Assembly (NCBI GenBank): GCA_027563935.2
Contig: CM050453.2
Span: forward strand, 10,620,001-10,684,000
Direction of reading: 5' to 3'
Origin: Costus lasius
Lineage: Eukaryota > Streptophyta > Magnoliopsida > Zingiberales > Costaceae
DNA: 64,000 nucleotides
The translations under genes and the position numbers were made by a program. The notes beneath the pieces were generated by a model that did no database searches, was not told where the DNA came from, and saw nothing but the letters and a program-made list of their open reading frames with translations. Numbering within the stretch: the stretch's first letter is position 1; the number at the start of each line of letters is the position of its first letter. Shown here in pieces: positions 22,023 to 33,520 of the stretch.

Positions 22023-22824
22023 TTTATAAACATATAATACCGTTAAAGGATGTCATGTGTTGAGTAAAAGCATATACAAAGGCTTGGATTAAAAGCTTAT
22101 ACAGAGTCTTGGATTGTAATGTGTAGGTTAGATTTATAGAATGAATTATTAAATATCATAGGCTCTTGTATCCCTCCAGCCTCCTCTTTCTTTTTTTCTT
22201 TTTTTCTTTTTTTTTTGCCAAGGCAAGAAGTTGAATATATTGCTTCCAAAAATAAATTTACAAGTTATTTACATCCACCACCACCCTAACCTTCCACAGG
22301 ATCTAGAAAATTTCGACAGAGTCTCCCTTGTACTTCATGCGCATGAATCCTACGCCACAGGTGAGAAACATGCATACTACTCAAAAAAAGAAAACAAACA
22401 CCAAGAGGAAAGACACAAAACAACAGTGCATATACAGATCTTCGGACATCACCATTGCTCTTCCACATGGAAGGGACCCAAAACACAACCCACGCACAGC
22501 TCTCACATCAGCGAGGGGAGATCCTAATGCAAAATACATTGCGCTTGCAACCCTTTCCATAGCCAGGTTATGGTAGCCTGCTGCTCCGTGTAAGTGTCAG
22601 CCCCCCAAATTTCACGTAAATAGTCTCCCTTCAGAGAGCGCGACATTTGAGAAGCCCTCCCCCCTTAGAACACCAGTTCCGCAAGAGCTCGCGAAGGCAA
22701 CCACGGTCATGGACACCTACAAATGGCTGCGGTCCCCCAATGAGGCGCCCCCAGATTATCCAGAATGAGAGAATAAGAATAAACCAGGGAGAATTGAAAG
22801 CCAGCATACATCTAGGCCCATGCT

Positions 22825-25800
22825 TCAGCATGAGGCCTCCCAGGTTTGTACCACCGATGTGATTTGAGAGTTGATTTCCCTATATTTTACATGGCTCTTG
22901 ACTTTTGCATATACATCAGCAATCAGGCGTTTGAATAATGTGCTAGTGTTAGTGCCCGAGCCTCCAAATAACTTATTGTTCCTGAGCCTCCAAATATAAT
23001 ATATTGAACCAGAAAAGAGAAGCTTATACATGTAGATCCGGGATACATCGCCCGTAGTCCACGCATGACCCAAGTAGTCTAGCAGGGCCTCCCATGTATT
23101 TCCTTCATGTCGAATCCCACACCCTTTCTTAGTTAGTTTTCAAAAATCTGCCATAACTTCGCATTGGAAAAAAAGGTGGTCATGTGTCTCTGGGTGAACA
23201 TTGCATAGACCGCATCTAGGCTCTTGAGTGATTCCCATTGAATGAAGTCTAGCACGGGTACTAAGCCTCCTTAAGCAAAATAGCCACAAAGCAAATGAAT
23301 GCCTTGGAATGCGCCATTTAAACCAAACCATATCCTTCCATGACACCGCAACCTCCTGAAATTGTCCCTCATAAGTCGACTTTATAGAGAAATTCCCGGT
23401 AGTGCTTGTTTTCCAGAATATGCGGTCTTTATGAAGATTTATATATAACGGAACTAGTGAGAAAGCCACATAGATATCAATTAGCTTAACTGATCTGGGT
23501 TTTGGGACCTTCCAATTGTTGTTAACAATCAAGGAAGCTAACCGTGCATCCTTCCCCGGCGGCTTTTCAAACCTAACATCCTCTACCAATTCAAACAGAA
23601 TCCGTGACTCATACCATGGCTCTAACCAGAATTTAGTATCCACACCATTTGCAATCTGATACCCAATCTGTCGGATACAAGCTCCCCTAGTCGACCCGGC
23701 CATTCTTCCTGTAACTTTAACTGACCAAATAGAGTCAGATTTTAAATACCGTTCATGGACCCATTTGATCCAAAGAGAATTTTTATTTTGAACAATATTC
23801 CAAAGGTGCCGCATAAGAAAAGCCTTATTCAGCATACCAATATCTCGCAACCCCAGCCCTCCGAAATCTGTAGGTTTTGTTATGTTATCCCATGCCACCT
23901 TAGCCAAACCCCTACTGTTTCCATTTGACCATAAGAATGCCGCCAGAATAGAGTTAAGCCTCGTGACCACTCCCTGTGGCAGAATGCATGCGCTGCACCA
24001 GAAACTTATGTTACCATAGCATATCGACTTTATTAACTCCACCCGTCCAGCATATGATAAGTACCTTGCCTTCCATGCCGAGAGATACCTCATAATTTTC
24101 TCAAGCAGGGGCAAGCAGTATTTCATTTTCACCGGCTTACTTGAGATAGGAAGCCCCAGATATTTGAATGGCATAGAACCTTTAGGGATCCCCAGCGTCA
24201 AAGTAATCGTTTCTACCACATCGGGCCTGCACCCAACTGAGTAGAACACCCAGCTGAGTAGAACACCCAGGATTTATCTTTGTTAATCCGCAGCCCCGTG
24301 TTCTGATAAAATGTATGCAGCACCCTCAAGACAGCCTGAGCAGACTCCTCAGACACGTCACAAAAAATGATCATGTCATCTGCAAATTGCAGATTAGTGA
24401 TGCCCGATTTCTTACACTTACTATGCGGATGAAGGTGGCCGGCCAGATATTGTTCTTGCATTAAGTCAGAAAGGTGTTGCACCCGGATAAATAAGTACGG
24501 TGACATAGGGCACCCTTGGCGTAGCCCCCCGTGTTCCTTTGAAGAACCCAACATCCTGCCCATTCAAATTTATAGTGTAAGTGGGGGTAGTGATACACGT
24601 CATGACTCTCATCACTAGCCATTGGGGGAACCGGTAGGCCGTGAGCATATGTTCAACGAACTCCCATCTGACCGAGTCATAAGCTTTGTAGAGATCCACT
24701 TTAATTGTTATCCGCGGGGCGCCGGTCTTCTTATTAAAATCATGCATTATCTCCTGGCATAACATAATATTTTCATGAATAGATCTACCCTGGATAAACG
24801 CATGTTGATTGTCCTCAATAAGCTCGGGGAGAATAGCCCTAATGCGATTCGCCAACAGTTTTGCAATGAACTTGTTCATCATTTGGCATACCGAAATAGG
24901 TCTAAACTCTGCAAAACAAGAAGGGTTAGGGACCTTTGGAATAAGTGATAGTGAGGTTATATTAACCCTTCTAAGAAGGTGGCCCTTTTCTAGGAAATCC
25001 ATAATCGCACGGATTACATCTTCCTTGATAGTGCCCCAACTCGTTTTAAAAAACATAGCGTTGAAGCCATCCACTCCAGGGGCTTTTGATGTATTTGCTG
25101 CCAAGATAACACACTCTATATCCTCCCTAGTAAAGTTTGCATCAAGGAAACTAGTAGCTGAGAGGGATAAAGTTCTCCGCACCTGCGCCACAATCACCTC
25201 GGGATTATGCTTGGGCCAAGAATGCTCTTGAAATAATTCATAGCTTCATTGCCAACAAGATCTCCTGCCACAAACACCCCCTGGGAATCTTTAATAGTAT
25301 GAATTGTATTTTTTACCCTCCGCGCCTTCATCAAGTTGTAGAAGTAAGTTGTGTTGGAGTCTCCCAAAGAGATGTAATGGTCTCTGGACTTTTGTTTTAG
25401 AGCACACTCCTCCTCCTCCCAATACACCTTGAGTTCATTCTGGATGTCCCTCTCTACGGCTCTCAAGGTGGTGTCCGAATTGTTTGTTTGAAGCGCCCGC
25501 TGGACTCCCTCGAGCCTCCGGTGAATATCCCTCAAATTTGCCTCTTTAGCCATTCTCATTTCGCTCGACCACTACTTAAGGCCCTTCTTCACCCTGGTTA
25601 GCTTATGATAAACTATAAACATTGGAGTTCCCCGAACATTACTTGTCTGCCAAATCTCCCTGACCACTTGGGACATACGCGGGTAATTCTGCCAGAAGTT
25701 GAAGAACCGAAATCTCAGCCCTTTGTTGGGGCTCTCACCAAACCAAAGAAGAGCCGGAGAGTGGTCGGAGATCCCGGGGTTTAGGAAAACAGCTTCAGCC

Positions 25801-26450
25801 TGCGGGAACATGTCCTTCCACGCCTTCGTGGCCATCACCCTGTCCAACTTGCATGAAATCCTATTGTCGCCTCCCTGAGAGTTTGACCATGTATAGAAAT
25901 CGCCGCGATACTTTACATCATAGATATCCATGGCAGTACTCGAATTTAAGTTATCCAGAATTTCCTGCTCATTATGCATGGATCCACCATTTTTTTCAGT
26001 GTGGGAAAACAGCATGTTAAAGTCACCCATAATGAGCATCGGGCCTTGATCCCGCCACCCCTCAAGAATACCCCAAATGGGGCGTCGCTCACTACTGGTA
26101 TAAAGCCCGTACACAATTCCCAAAGTGAACAAAACCTCCCCTTTCCCATTTAAAATTTTCCCCAGCAGAATCTGGTCTGACGGCTCCAAATCCACCACAT
26201 TAAAGACATCCGGATCCCAAACCAGCCATATTCTACCTCCAGGGATGCTAGCATAATTAGTTGAATAACGCCAACCTGGGAACAAAGACTGTGTAATATC
26301 CCTACACTTACTTTTGCGCACACGAGTTTCCAAAATGGCCAGTAACTTGAGCTTATACCTCTTAACCAAAAAATCTATCTCCCTCCTCTTGGCTACTGAG
26401 TTGAACCCTCGCACACTCCAACTCAGCATATTCCCCAGAGAACATGTCAT
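22825..26450 (-). pseudogene. LINE ORF2: endonuclease-reverse transcriptase, broken
   Basis: Starts at 26450; its ATG overlaps the ORF1 stop as ATGA. The endonuclease domain (about 26420-25740) carries MLSWSVRGFN, an ETRV motif, GDFNMLF and LNPGISDHSPAL, the usual APE-type residues. The reverse transcriptase (about 25080-24350) carries KAPGVDGFN, RPISV, QHAFIQGRSI, DLYKAYDSV, GLRQGCPMSPYLF and the catalytic LQFADDMIIF. A zf-RVT domain near 23290-23170 has CGLCN...HDHLFFQC. An in-frame TAG follows GLK near 25570; frame changes occur near 25195, 24540 and 24245, the last beside a short tandem duplication. The terminal part (22825-23073) is a further conserved LINE C-terminal segment. Confidence 0.8.
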
Positions 26451-26513
26451 TGAGACTCAGCATTGTCCGTTAGCCGGGTTAAACGTTTTTTGTTCATCTT
26501 GATCTTAGCTAAG
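26447..26513 (-). pseudogene. C-terminal end of LINE ORF1 beyond element B
   Basis: After removing element B and one copy of the duplicated pentamer, the ORF1 frame continues here for about 20 basic residues (AKIKMNKKRLTRL...) and stops at 26447-26449. The stop overlaps the ORF2 start at 26450 as ATGA, which would suit termination-reinitiation. Confidence 0.7.
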
Positions 26514-26766
26514 TGATGACATGTAAAAATATGATATTTCGTGACTCAGTTTCATTCTTATTTTAGAGCATAATGCATGTTTCATCTCATTTATTTACCC
26601 AAATGCTTCATATCCTTCAGAACCTTCACTTTTCCTCTGTTTTATGAAAATGCAGGTATTTGACTTCAAAATCAATGGAATTTGGAGAATCTGAAGGTAT
26701 GGGACGATTTCCCATGATGAGATGGAGCTACACGCCAAATTTCAGCCCAAACGGAGCCTTCTACAT

Positions 26767-26880
26767 CATACACAGCCATGGGTGTGCATCCATGCACGAC
26801 CGTGCATCATAAGTCGTCAAAATCCGTTTCACCGAGCCATACACCGGCATGGCCATATGCACGGTCGTGTATCGTTACGA
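26767..26880 (+). promoter_or_regulatory. Palindromic cassette in element B LTR
   Basis: Words such as CCATGCACGACCGTGCAT and GGCATGGCCATATGCACGGTC. The 3' LTR has the equivalent at 33780-33885 with a perfect ATGCACGGCCGTGCAT. The internal cassette at 30717-30955 uses the same spelling. Confidence 0.6.
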
Positions 26881-27371
26881 ACAAATTGGCAGGCATCCGG
26901 TATTTTGGCGATAACTTTCTATTCTGGGCTCGGAATTGGACGAAATTTTAGGGAGACCTTCCCAACTTAGCCACGAACGATTTGGGACCGAAATCATCGG
27001 ATTTGGGCAAGCAACGGGGGAGAACGAAGCGAAACGGCGATAACTTAGGGTTTTGGGCGATTTTCCGATCGGCGACACTGTTCCGGCGGGTTTCTCTCTT
27101 CGTTCCGACGTGGAGGATCACGCTGAGCCATCTCCAATCAAAGATCTACCATTCCCCTTGGTTTGATTCAATTTTCATGAGAGATTCTATGTATTTAACG
27201 ATGTATACCATAGCGTAATCTTATTTTCGGGGTTTGGGCGTAGCCCACTGTAAAAATGCTTGATATTATGACTTGATCTATATATTTCTTCATTTACCTT
27301 CGTTCTTATTCATGTCTAGGATGATTTACTTCGTGTTTATGTACTAGCCATACGTATACATGCTTTAGATG

Positions 27372-27401
27372 CTGTGGGAAGGACCGAGAGGAGAACCACA
27401 G
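27372..27401 (+). ncRNA. LTR leader stem-loop H1 (element B)
   Basis: CTGTGG/CCACAG stem around loop GAAGGACCGAGAGGAGAA. The loop matches element A almost exactly while the stem is different in sequence. Confidence 0.6.
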
Positions 27402-27494
27402 TCATTGGAAACCCTTAGACTGGACTGGCGATTTCGTGTTGCGAGGGCACTCGAAAATACCCGAGGAACCCTAATCTTTCACATATCCCATTGG

Positions 27495-27548
27495 ATTCGA
27501 CTTAATCTGGGTAAGCCACGAGAGTAGGAGACTCGGGTTAAGTCGAAT
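27495..27548 (+). ncRNA. LTR leader stem-loop H2/H3 (element B)
   Basis: A perfect 11-bp stem ATTCGACTTAA/TTAAGTCGAAT encloses GCCACGAGAGTAGGAG. The loop motif matches those of elements A and C; the stem is unrelated in sequence. The 3' LTR copy near 34495-34555 has one stem mismatch. Confidence 0.6.
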
Positions 27549-27912
27549 ACCGGACCGTGTCCTGAGAGGGAGCGCGTCTGTACCCTAGGAAAGATTACCT
27601 TGAGAACTTAGGTGAAACTTCATTTTAAAACTTCAAGCTTTAATTTTCATGCGTTCTTCGGTGTGCTGAAACCTAAAACCCCGATCTTCTCTCATAATCT
27701 TAAAACCCGTTTGCTTGTTTCCTGCATTGTTTACTTTTAGTCCGCATTAGTTTAATTACTTGCTTTAGGATTAGTGACACTTCTACACCCTTTCGATCAC
27801 CTAGCTATTGATTAACCGATCAGTTAGTACTTGACACTAGTCCCTATGGGTTTGATCTTTTTATTACGCGATAGACTGTGCACTTGCGGTAGCAGCCGTC
27901 TAGGCCCTATCA

Positions 27913-27937
27913 AGTTTTTGGCGCCGTTGCCGGGGAC
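27913..27937 (+). other. Primer-binding site of element B
   Basis: AGTTTTTGGCGCCGTTGCCG, then GGGAC, directly after the LTR end. This is the PBS form characteristic of Athila-lineage elements. Confidence 0.85.
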
Positions 27938-28219
27938 TAGGTTGCCAATATTAACACGATCAAAAGATCGATAGACTAGGTTTAGTTAGATTTTATTTGC
28001 CTTTTATTTTGTTTATTTGCTTTTTGTTTTTAGCTGTATTTTTTTTTATTGGTGCGGTGCTACTAATCTTTTCTATCTAGGTACTTGTTTATGCCCAGGA
28101 ACACTGCGCGAACAGGGAAACTTGTACCTTGAGATCCGGAGATAGAGCGCACTTTCCGTCAAGTCAGAAAAAATTTAAAAAAGCTTAAGCTTGAAGGCAA
28201 CTTTTCTGACAGTCAAACG

Positions 28220-30514
28220 ATGGAAGCCACTCGCTCCTTGAAAGATTATGCAGCCCCCACCATCTCTGGTGTGCACTCGAGCATATCGCAGCCTGCTATC
28301 GAAGCCAACAACTTCGAGATCAAGCCATCACTTGTACAGATGGTGCAGCAGAACCAATTCAGTGGAGCAGCCACTGAAGATCTAAATCTCCATTTATCTA
28401 TTTTTCTAGAATGCTGCGATACTCTTAAGATTAACGGTGCTCATCCTGATGCTATTAAACTGAGACTCTTCCCTTTTTCTCTCAGGGATCGAGCTAGGGC
28501 GTGGTTGCAATCTTTACTGCAAGCATCAATCACAACGTGGGAATAGCTATCATAAGCTTTTCTGTCAAAGTACTTCCCACCAAGCAAGACCGCCCAGCTC
28601 AGGAATCAAATCACCAACTTTGCCCAAAGAGAAGGAGAGTCCCTGTATGAAGCATGAGACCGTTTCAAAGAACTGTTGAGAATGTGCCCGCACCATGGTC
28701 TACAGAAATGGGTGATCATCCACACCTTCTACAGTGGATTGCTATACCAGACCAGACTTTCTGTAGATGTTGCTGCTGGTGGGACATTAATGAACAAGAA
28801 TTATGATGATGCGATGCAATTGATAGAGGACATGGCCCTCAATCATTGTCAGTGGTCAGGAGAGAGGACCCAGCACACTCGAAACTCAGGGAAGTTTGAT
28901 GCTAACTCAATCGATTCTTTAATGGAAAAAGTAGACTCTCTTTCATCAAAGATAGATTCTATTAATGTCTCTGCTGCTAATTCTTTGACTTGTGATGTTT
29001 GTGGAGTGACAGGACATTCTGCTGATAGCTGCCACATCTTGAGCGCCCCTTCTGAACAAGTCAATGCCATTAGGAACTTTAGGAATCAGAACGACCCCTA
29101 CTCAAACACCTACAATCCGGGATGGAGAAATCATTCAAATTTTTCCTACAGGTTAAATCAAGGGCAAGTTCCTCCTACTAATTTTTCTAATCAGAATTTC
29201 TCTTCTAATTTCAGGCCTCCTGGGATACAGCATCCATCAGCTAATCAGAGACAACAAGATCCCCCGTAGAAGTCCAGACTGGAACTAATGATAGAGAACC
29301 TCATGGTGAGTCAGACAAAGCACGACAAGACCATGAATACCATGAGTGAACAGATTCGCCAGCTAAACATGAAAGTAGACTCTGTTGCAACCCACCAGAA
29401 AATGATGGAGAACCGAATCACAGAACTGGACCAACGAACCAGCGCACTATCTAGACATCCAGGAATGCTTCCAGCTCAACCTGAAGCGAATCCAAGAGAT
29501 CAGTGCAATGCTGTCATGACAAGTGGCACTAAGCAATTGGAGGAATCTGAAGCTGAACACGTGGGAGATGAAGAGAAAGAATCCACTAGCCAGGATGAGG
29601 GACCTCGTCATGAGACTCTCAACACACCCCACACTGAAAAAGTGATAGTGGCTGCTGAGAATCCTAAAGATGCCATATACAAGCAGCTGCTTCCCAAAGT
29701 TGAGGACCCTGGTAGTTTTGATATACCATGCAAGATTGGGAACACTGCATTCGATAGAGCACTTTTGGATCTAGGCTCTGGAGTCAGCATCATGTCGGTA
29801 ATTACTTTTGAGAAGCTAAACTTGGGAACTCTTATTTCAACATCTCAACTTCTGCAGTTCGGAAACGGGTCTAGACTTCAACTGCTCGGGATCGCCAAGG
29901 ATGTACCGCTGCAGTTTAAAGGAATATTTATCTCGATAGACTTTGTGATCCTAGACATAGCCGAGAACTCATTCTTCCCTCTTATATTGGGCAGGTCATT
30001 CCTTACTGCGATCAGAGCTATAATCAATGTCCCACATAGAACGATGACCTTTGGCATTGAAGGAAACAATATGTCGTTTGATTTTGCTGCTACTGACAAC
30101 CGATTCTATTTTTTAGGTTCCAGGGAGAATGGAGAGGTGGTGAAGGAGAGTACTGCTCAGTCGGGGAGCAAGATGGAGCTCTTCCCACAAGCCTTTCCCG
30201 AACACTTTGGAGATAGACCCAATGACTCAATTAGTCTAGAAGGAGACAAGATGGTGGCAATGATGACGCATACTAAAGACGCCACAAGGGCCTTTCTACA
30301 GAAAGAGGGATTGGGATTGCTTAACGATGAAATTCTAGTTGATTTAGGGACAGCCTATGTGTTTTGTCATTTTGTTATTCCATGTTCTGTGAAAACCGTT
30401 AGAGAGAAACTTTTATATCCCATGATCATTTTAATAGGTATACTTCATGGGAGACAACGAAGGCAGAGGCTCCATACCATCTACTTAGCCTCTCCACCTC
30501 CAGACCCACCATGA
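28220..30514 (+). pseudogene. Athila-type gag-protease of element B (four in-frame stops)
   Basis: One frame of about 765 codons interrupted by TAG 28544, TAA 28553, TGA 28655 and TAG 29267. The capsid (retrotrans_gag) region covers about residues 40-210 with LRLFPFSLRDRARAWLQSL and KYFPPSKTAQLRNQITNF. A zinc knuckle CDVCGVTGHSADSC (CX2CX4HX4C) lies near residues 258-271. A coiled-coil segment follows (about 357-405). The aspartic protease near residues 495-620 has ALLDLGSGVSIM and ILGRSFL; the catalytic Asp-Leu-Gly is kept. The frame ends just before the conserved block. All four stops can be explained as CAG, CAA or TGG changed by C-to-T or G-to-A transitions. Confidence 0.8.
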
Positions 30515-30515
30515 G

Positions 30516-30572
30516 CACCATTCTGGTCAAGCTAGTGACCCTAAAGAAGCGCTTGTTGGGAGGCAACCCAAC
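30516..30572 (+). other. Conserved nucleotide block after the coding region (element B)
   Basis: Contains GGTCAAGCTAGTGACCCTAA and AAGAAGCGCTTGTTGGGAGG followed by CAACCCAA. It is nearly identical to the element A block at 8472-8515. In B most of it is non-coding; in A it overlaps the end of the open frame. Confidence 0.6.
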
Positions 30573-30716
30573 CTCTTTTGCATTCTTACTCTCTTTTGCA
30601 TTCATACACTTTCTTATTTATTCTCACTATTTAGACATTGTTATTTTTCAGTTTTTCTTTCATATTCATACTCTCTAGGCTGTACCATGCTGATAGAAAT
30701 TTTTCTGGATTTTTCA

Positions 30717-30955
30717 GGCATCACCGAGCCATGCACGGTCGTACCCGTGCATCCATGCACGGCCGTGCACGGCTCGGTTATCTCTTCCCAGTGCACGGCC
30801 GTGAACAGCTGAGGCGACTTTCACCCGAGACATGCACGGGCATGCCCGTGCACCGATGCATGACCGTGCATCATAAGTGACTTCAGTTGGCCCGATCTGA
30901 CTGAGAGCTACACAGGCTAGGCCATGTATCCATACATGGCCGTGCACGATAAGTG
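30717..30955 (+). promoter_or_regulatory. Internal palindromic cassette of element B
   Basis: At least six GCACGG / CCGTGC words in near-palindromic pairs, for example CATGCACGGCCGTGCACGG and ACATGGCCGTGCACG. Same spelling as in the B LTR. It lies between the gag-protease frame and the ORF1 region. Confidence 0.6.
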
Positions 30956-31280
30956 ATAAAAAGAGGAGGATGCACAGGCTCGTGCGGTGTGCACGAAACC
31001 CTAGCGCCGCCGCAGCCGCCTCCGGTGCCCGATCGACCGCCGGCGACCCTCCATCGTCTACCCCACCTTCCGGCGACCCTCCATCGTCTTCCCCACCTTC
31101 CAGCGACTCTTTCCCCCAACTTTCCGGCGTCGATTCGTGCCTCACGACGCCGTTCGACGCTGCCCTAGTTTCGGTCGCCGTCCGCGATTCCGCCGCTGAC
31201 CGTCTTTCATCGTCGCCGACGCCTCTGAAGCTTCTTCCACAACACAAGCTATCTTCCTATCACTTTCCTACACTTCCGGG

Positions 31281-32500
31281 ATGTCTCGACGCAAGCAAGC
31301 CACGTCCAAGCACCGCGCCTCCTCTTCTCACGACGCCGGCGAACCTCATCCGCCTCTGCCTTGCCGCCTACATCTTATGGGATCATCTGCCGTGATCCAG
31401 AGCAACTTGCCAAGCTTACTGCCCTCGCACGCCGCCCAGTGATCACCACCAAATTCCTCGATCATGGTACTCTCAACACTCTTGGCTTCTATGAAGATGT
31501 ACAATGGTTGTTTCAACGCATAGGATGGGAACAATTCTTCACCATCTGCTACCCCACCTACATCCTCATTGTATTGGAGTTCCTGTCTTCTATGGAGTTC
31601 CATGCTAGCATCCACACTGACGACGACGACGGCAGTCTATCCTTCAGACTCAACAACACTGAGTATGTGCTGACACTGACAGAGCTGAACTCTATATATG
31701 GTTTTCCTACAGACGGGACAAGGCTCACACCTACCGCATTCAATGATAGCAATTTCTGGGCTGAACTGACCGACCTGAGACCCTTTGACACCAGGACAGC
31801 TAGAGCCACCTGCCTCAGGAATCCTGTTTTGAAGTATGTGCATCGTGTCATGGCACATACTATCTTTGGACGAGGAGAGTCTGATGGCTTAGTCATAGCA
31901 TCTGAGCTTCAATTTCTTTGGGCTATGCTGTATGGGGTCCGCCTCAACACTGCTTTTCACTTTGCCTGACAACTCCAGAAAGTATCAAGGGCACCGAAAG
32001 GTGCAATAGCTCTCGGGGGACTTCTCACCCCTATCGCTCGCGCAGTAGGGATTCATCCCTACCAAATGGAGCAAGCCCGGGGCAACTGCCGACTTGATCT
32101 CGATTCCTGCGTTTCGATGCGGATGATAGTAAAGCAAGATGAACTTTATAGCTTGATCTTCCCGGGGAGCGATGTGAAGTTGCCGCTGCCAAACCCTGCA
32201 CGCACCACTATTCGTGAGCGGCGGAACTGGAGAGTAGAAGCAGTTGAAGATGTGGATGTGCCTCTTGCCACTGAACCACCACAACTTGCTTAGCAACGCC
32301 CTTCTACCCAGCTCGACCACATTGAGGCCTATGTCCGCTTTATCCGGGACGCACAGGAAGAGACTCATCTGTCTGTCTCTAAAGGCAATTACCAGATCCA
32401 ACAACTTGAGACAAAAGTGGAGCGCCAAGGACGAACACAGTCCTCTATTTTAGAGTCTGTGCATGAGCTTCAGGCAAGACTGCGTCGGCGCTGGGGATGA
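31281..32500 (+). pseudogene. ATHILA ORF1-like protein of element B, broken
   Basis: The likely start is ATG 31281 (MSRRKQATSK), with a frameshift near 31360. From 31361 one frame runs to 32500 with in-frame TGA 31967 and TAG 32291. Motifs of the plant ATHILA ORF1 family are clear: TTKFLDHGTLNTLGFYEDV, YVLTLTELNSIYGFP, RNPVLKYVHRVMAHTIFGRG, then GGLLTPIARAVG and LPLPNPARTT, ending in a heptad-rich coiled coil. Function is unknown; in full-length Athila elements an ORF of this kind lies downstream of pol. Here it follows directly after the protease region, with pol absent. Confidence 0.75.
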
Positions 32501-33483
32501 GCTTCTTTGGTTTCACCCGTCACTTGGTCAGCTTTCTGTTTTTCTAGTAGTTTATTTTAGTTATTAGTTTTCATCTGTCTACTTTTAGTTTATTATATTC
32601 TTAGTTGCATGTTTTAGTTTTCTTAGTTGTGTCAACATCTATAGTGTCTTACCCAACCCCACTCTATTCATTCATGATATTTGCTTTGTCTTTTAGTATT
32701 GCATTGTTCTATGCCTACTTGATTACTTGGGATAGGAATCTTGACTTTTATCTGCCAATGGTCTATAATGGTTATGCTTTACACATATGATTCTTTGATT
32801 TACTGTAGTTGATTGACGTAATTAACCCAATTCATTGTTGGTAGAATCTTGATGAGTATGCTTGTTATTTCACCTTAGCCTTGATATGCATCTCATGGGT
32901 AGAAAGTGATTGTATCTAGTTTCTGTCTCTACTTTATTTGTGCACTTTGTCATGGGGGTTAGAAATAATAATGGTGGTACCGAAGTGTTCTTGTACATTA
33001 CACTTTGTACTTCCACTTGGCACTATTTATAGCATCTCTGTAGCAAAAGGGTAAGTGGTACCTAAGTTCCTTGTTCATCATACTTGGCACTACCCCATGG
33101 TTTTCAATAATAACAGTGGTACCGAAGTAGTACCGAAGCAAAGCTTGGCACTTGGCACTGTTTGTTATTATTCTAAAAAAAAAAGGCACCACATAGGGAC
33201 TATGTGGTACTGATGTTATTCTCCCATGACTTAGTACACAATGTTATGCCTTCTGAAAGCTTGATCAATCATATCATGTGTGTGAGATGCATTGTAGAGG
33301 TTTTTGGTTATGTAACTTTGCATGTTCTATAGATTGTATTCATGATAATTGGTTTAATTTACTTTCCATACTGCATTATAACCTGAAGAATTGTTGTGTT
33401 TAACCATTAACCTCATGAAACCTACTTAAGCTACTTTGAGATTCCTTATTCCATGTCATCATTGTATTCTAGACAATTCAATT
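32501..33483 (+). other. 3' spacer of element B
   Basis: AT-rich and non-coding. It has repeated GGTACCGAAGT and CTTGGCACT words at about 32976-33165 and an A-rich run followed by GGCACCACATAG...CTATGTGGT, which can form a hairpin (33185-33213). Element A has similar CTTGGCACTG words in its spacer. Confidence 0.5.
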
Positions 33484-33520
33484 GCTTGAGGATAAGCAAA
33501 ACTTTAAGTCCGATGTATTT
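33484..33520 (+). other. PPT region with GCTTGAGGATAAGC hairpin (element B)
   Basis: Same design as in element A: a short hairpin, then a purine-biased stretch directly before the 3' LTR. Confidence 0.55.

Larger units (their letters stand above)
22187..26513 (-). mobile_element. Plant L1-type LINE, 3' part (ORF2 and poly-A tail)
   Basis: A minus-strand LINE whose 3' end is marked by a T-rich tract at 22187-22216 on the plus strand, that is, a poly-A tail interspersed with G. It continues past element B to 34917-36610. Together they hold ORF1 (zinc-knuckle, DUF4283-like) and ORF2 (endonuclease, RT, zf-RVT). Frameshifts and stops make it inactive. I could not find a target-site duplication. 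Confidence 0.8.
26514..27912 (+). repeat. Element B 5' LTR
   Basis: 1399 bp. Contains the palindromic GCACGRCCGTGC cassette at 26767-26880 and the conserved stem-loops at 27372-27401 and 27495-27548. It is close to the 3' copy. Confidence 0.85.

Noticed and set aside
30717..30955. Repeated palindromes as a possible CRISPR array
   Set aside because: Words are short, irregularly spaced, lack unique equal-length spacers and occur in a plant retrotransposon.
30714..31247. Minus-strand 177-codon frame opposite element B's cassette
   Set aside because: It consists of cassette repeats and GC-rich leader read backwards (MHGRAW-like repeats); no homology recognised.
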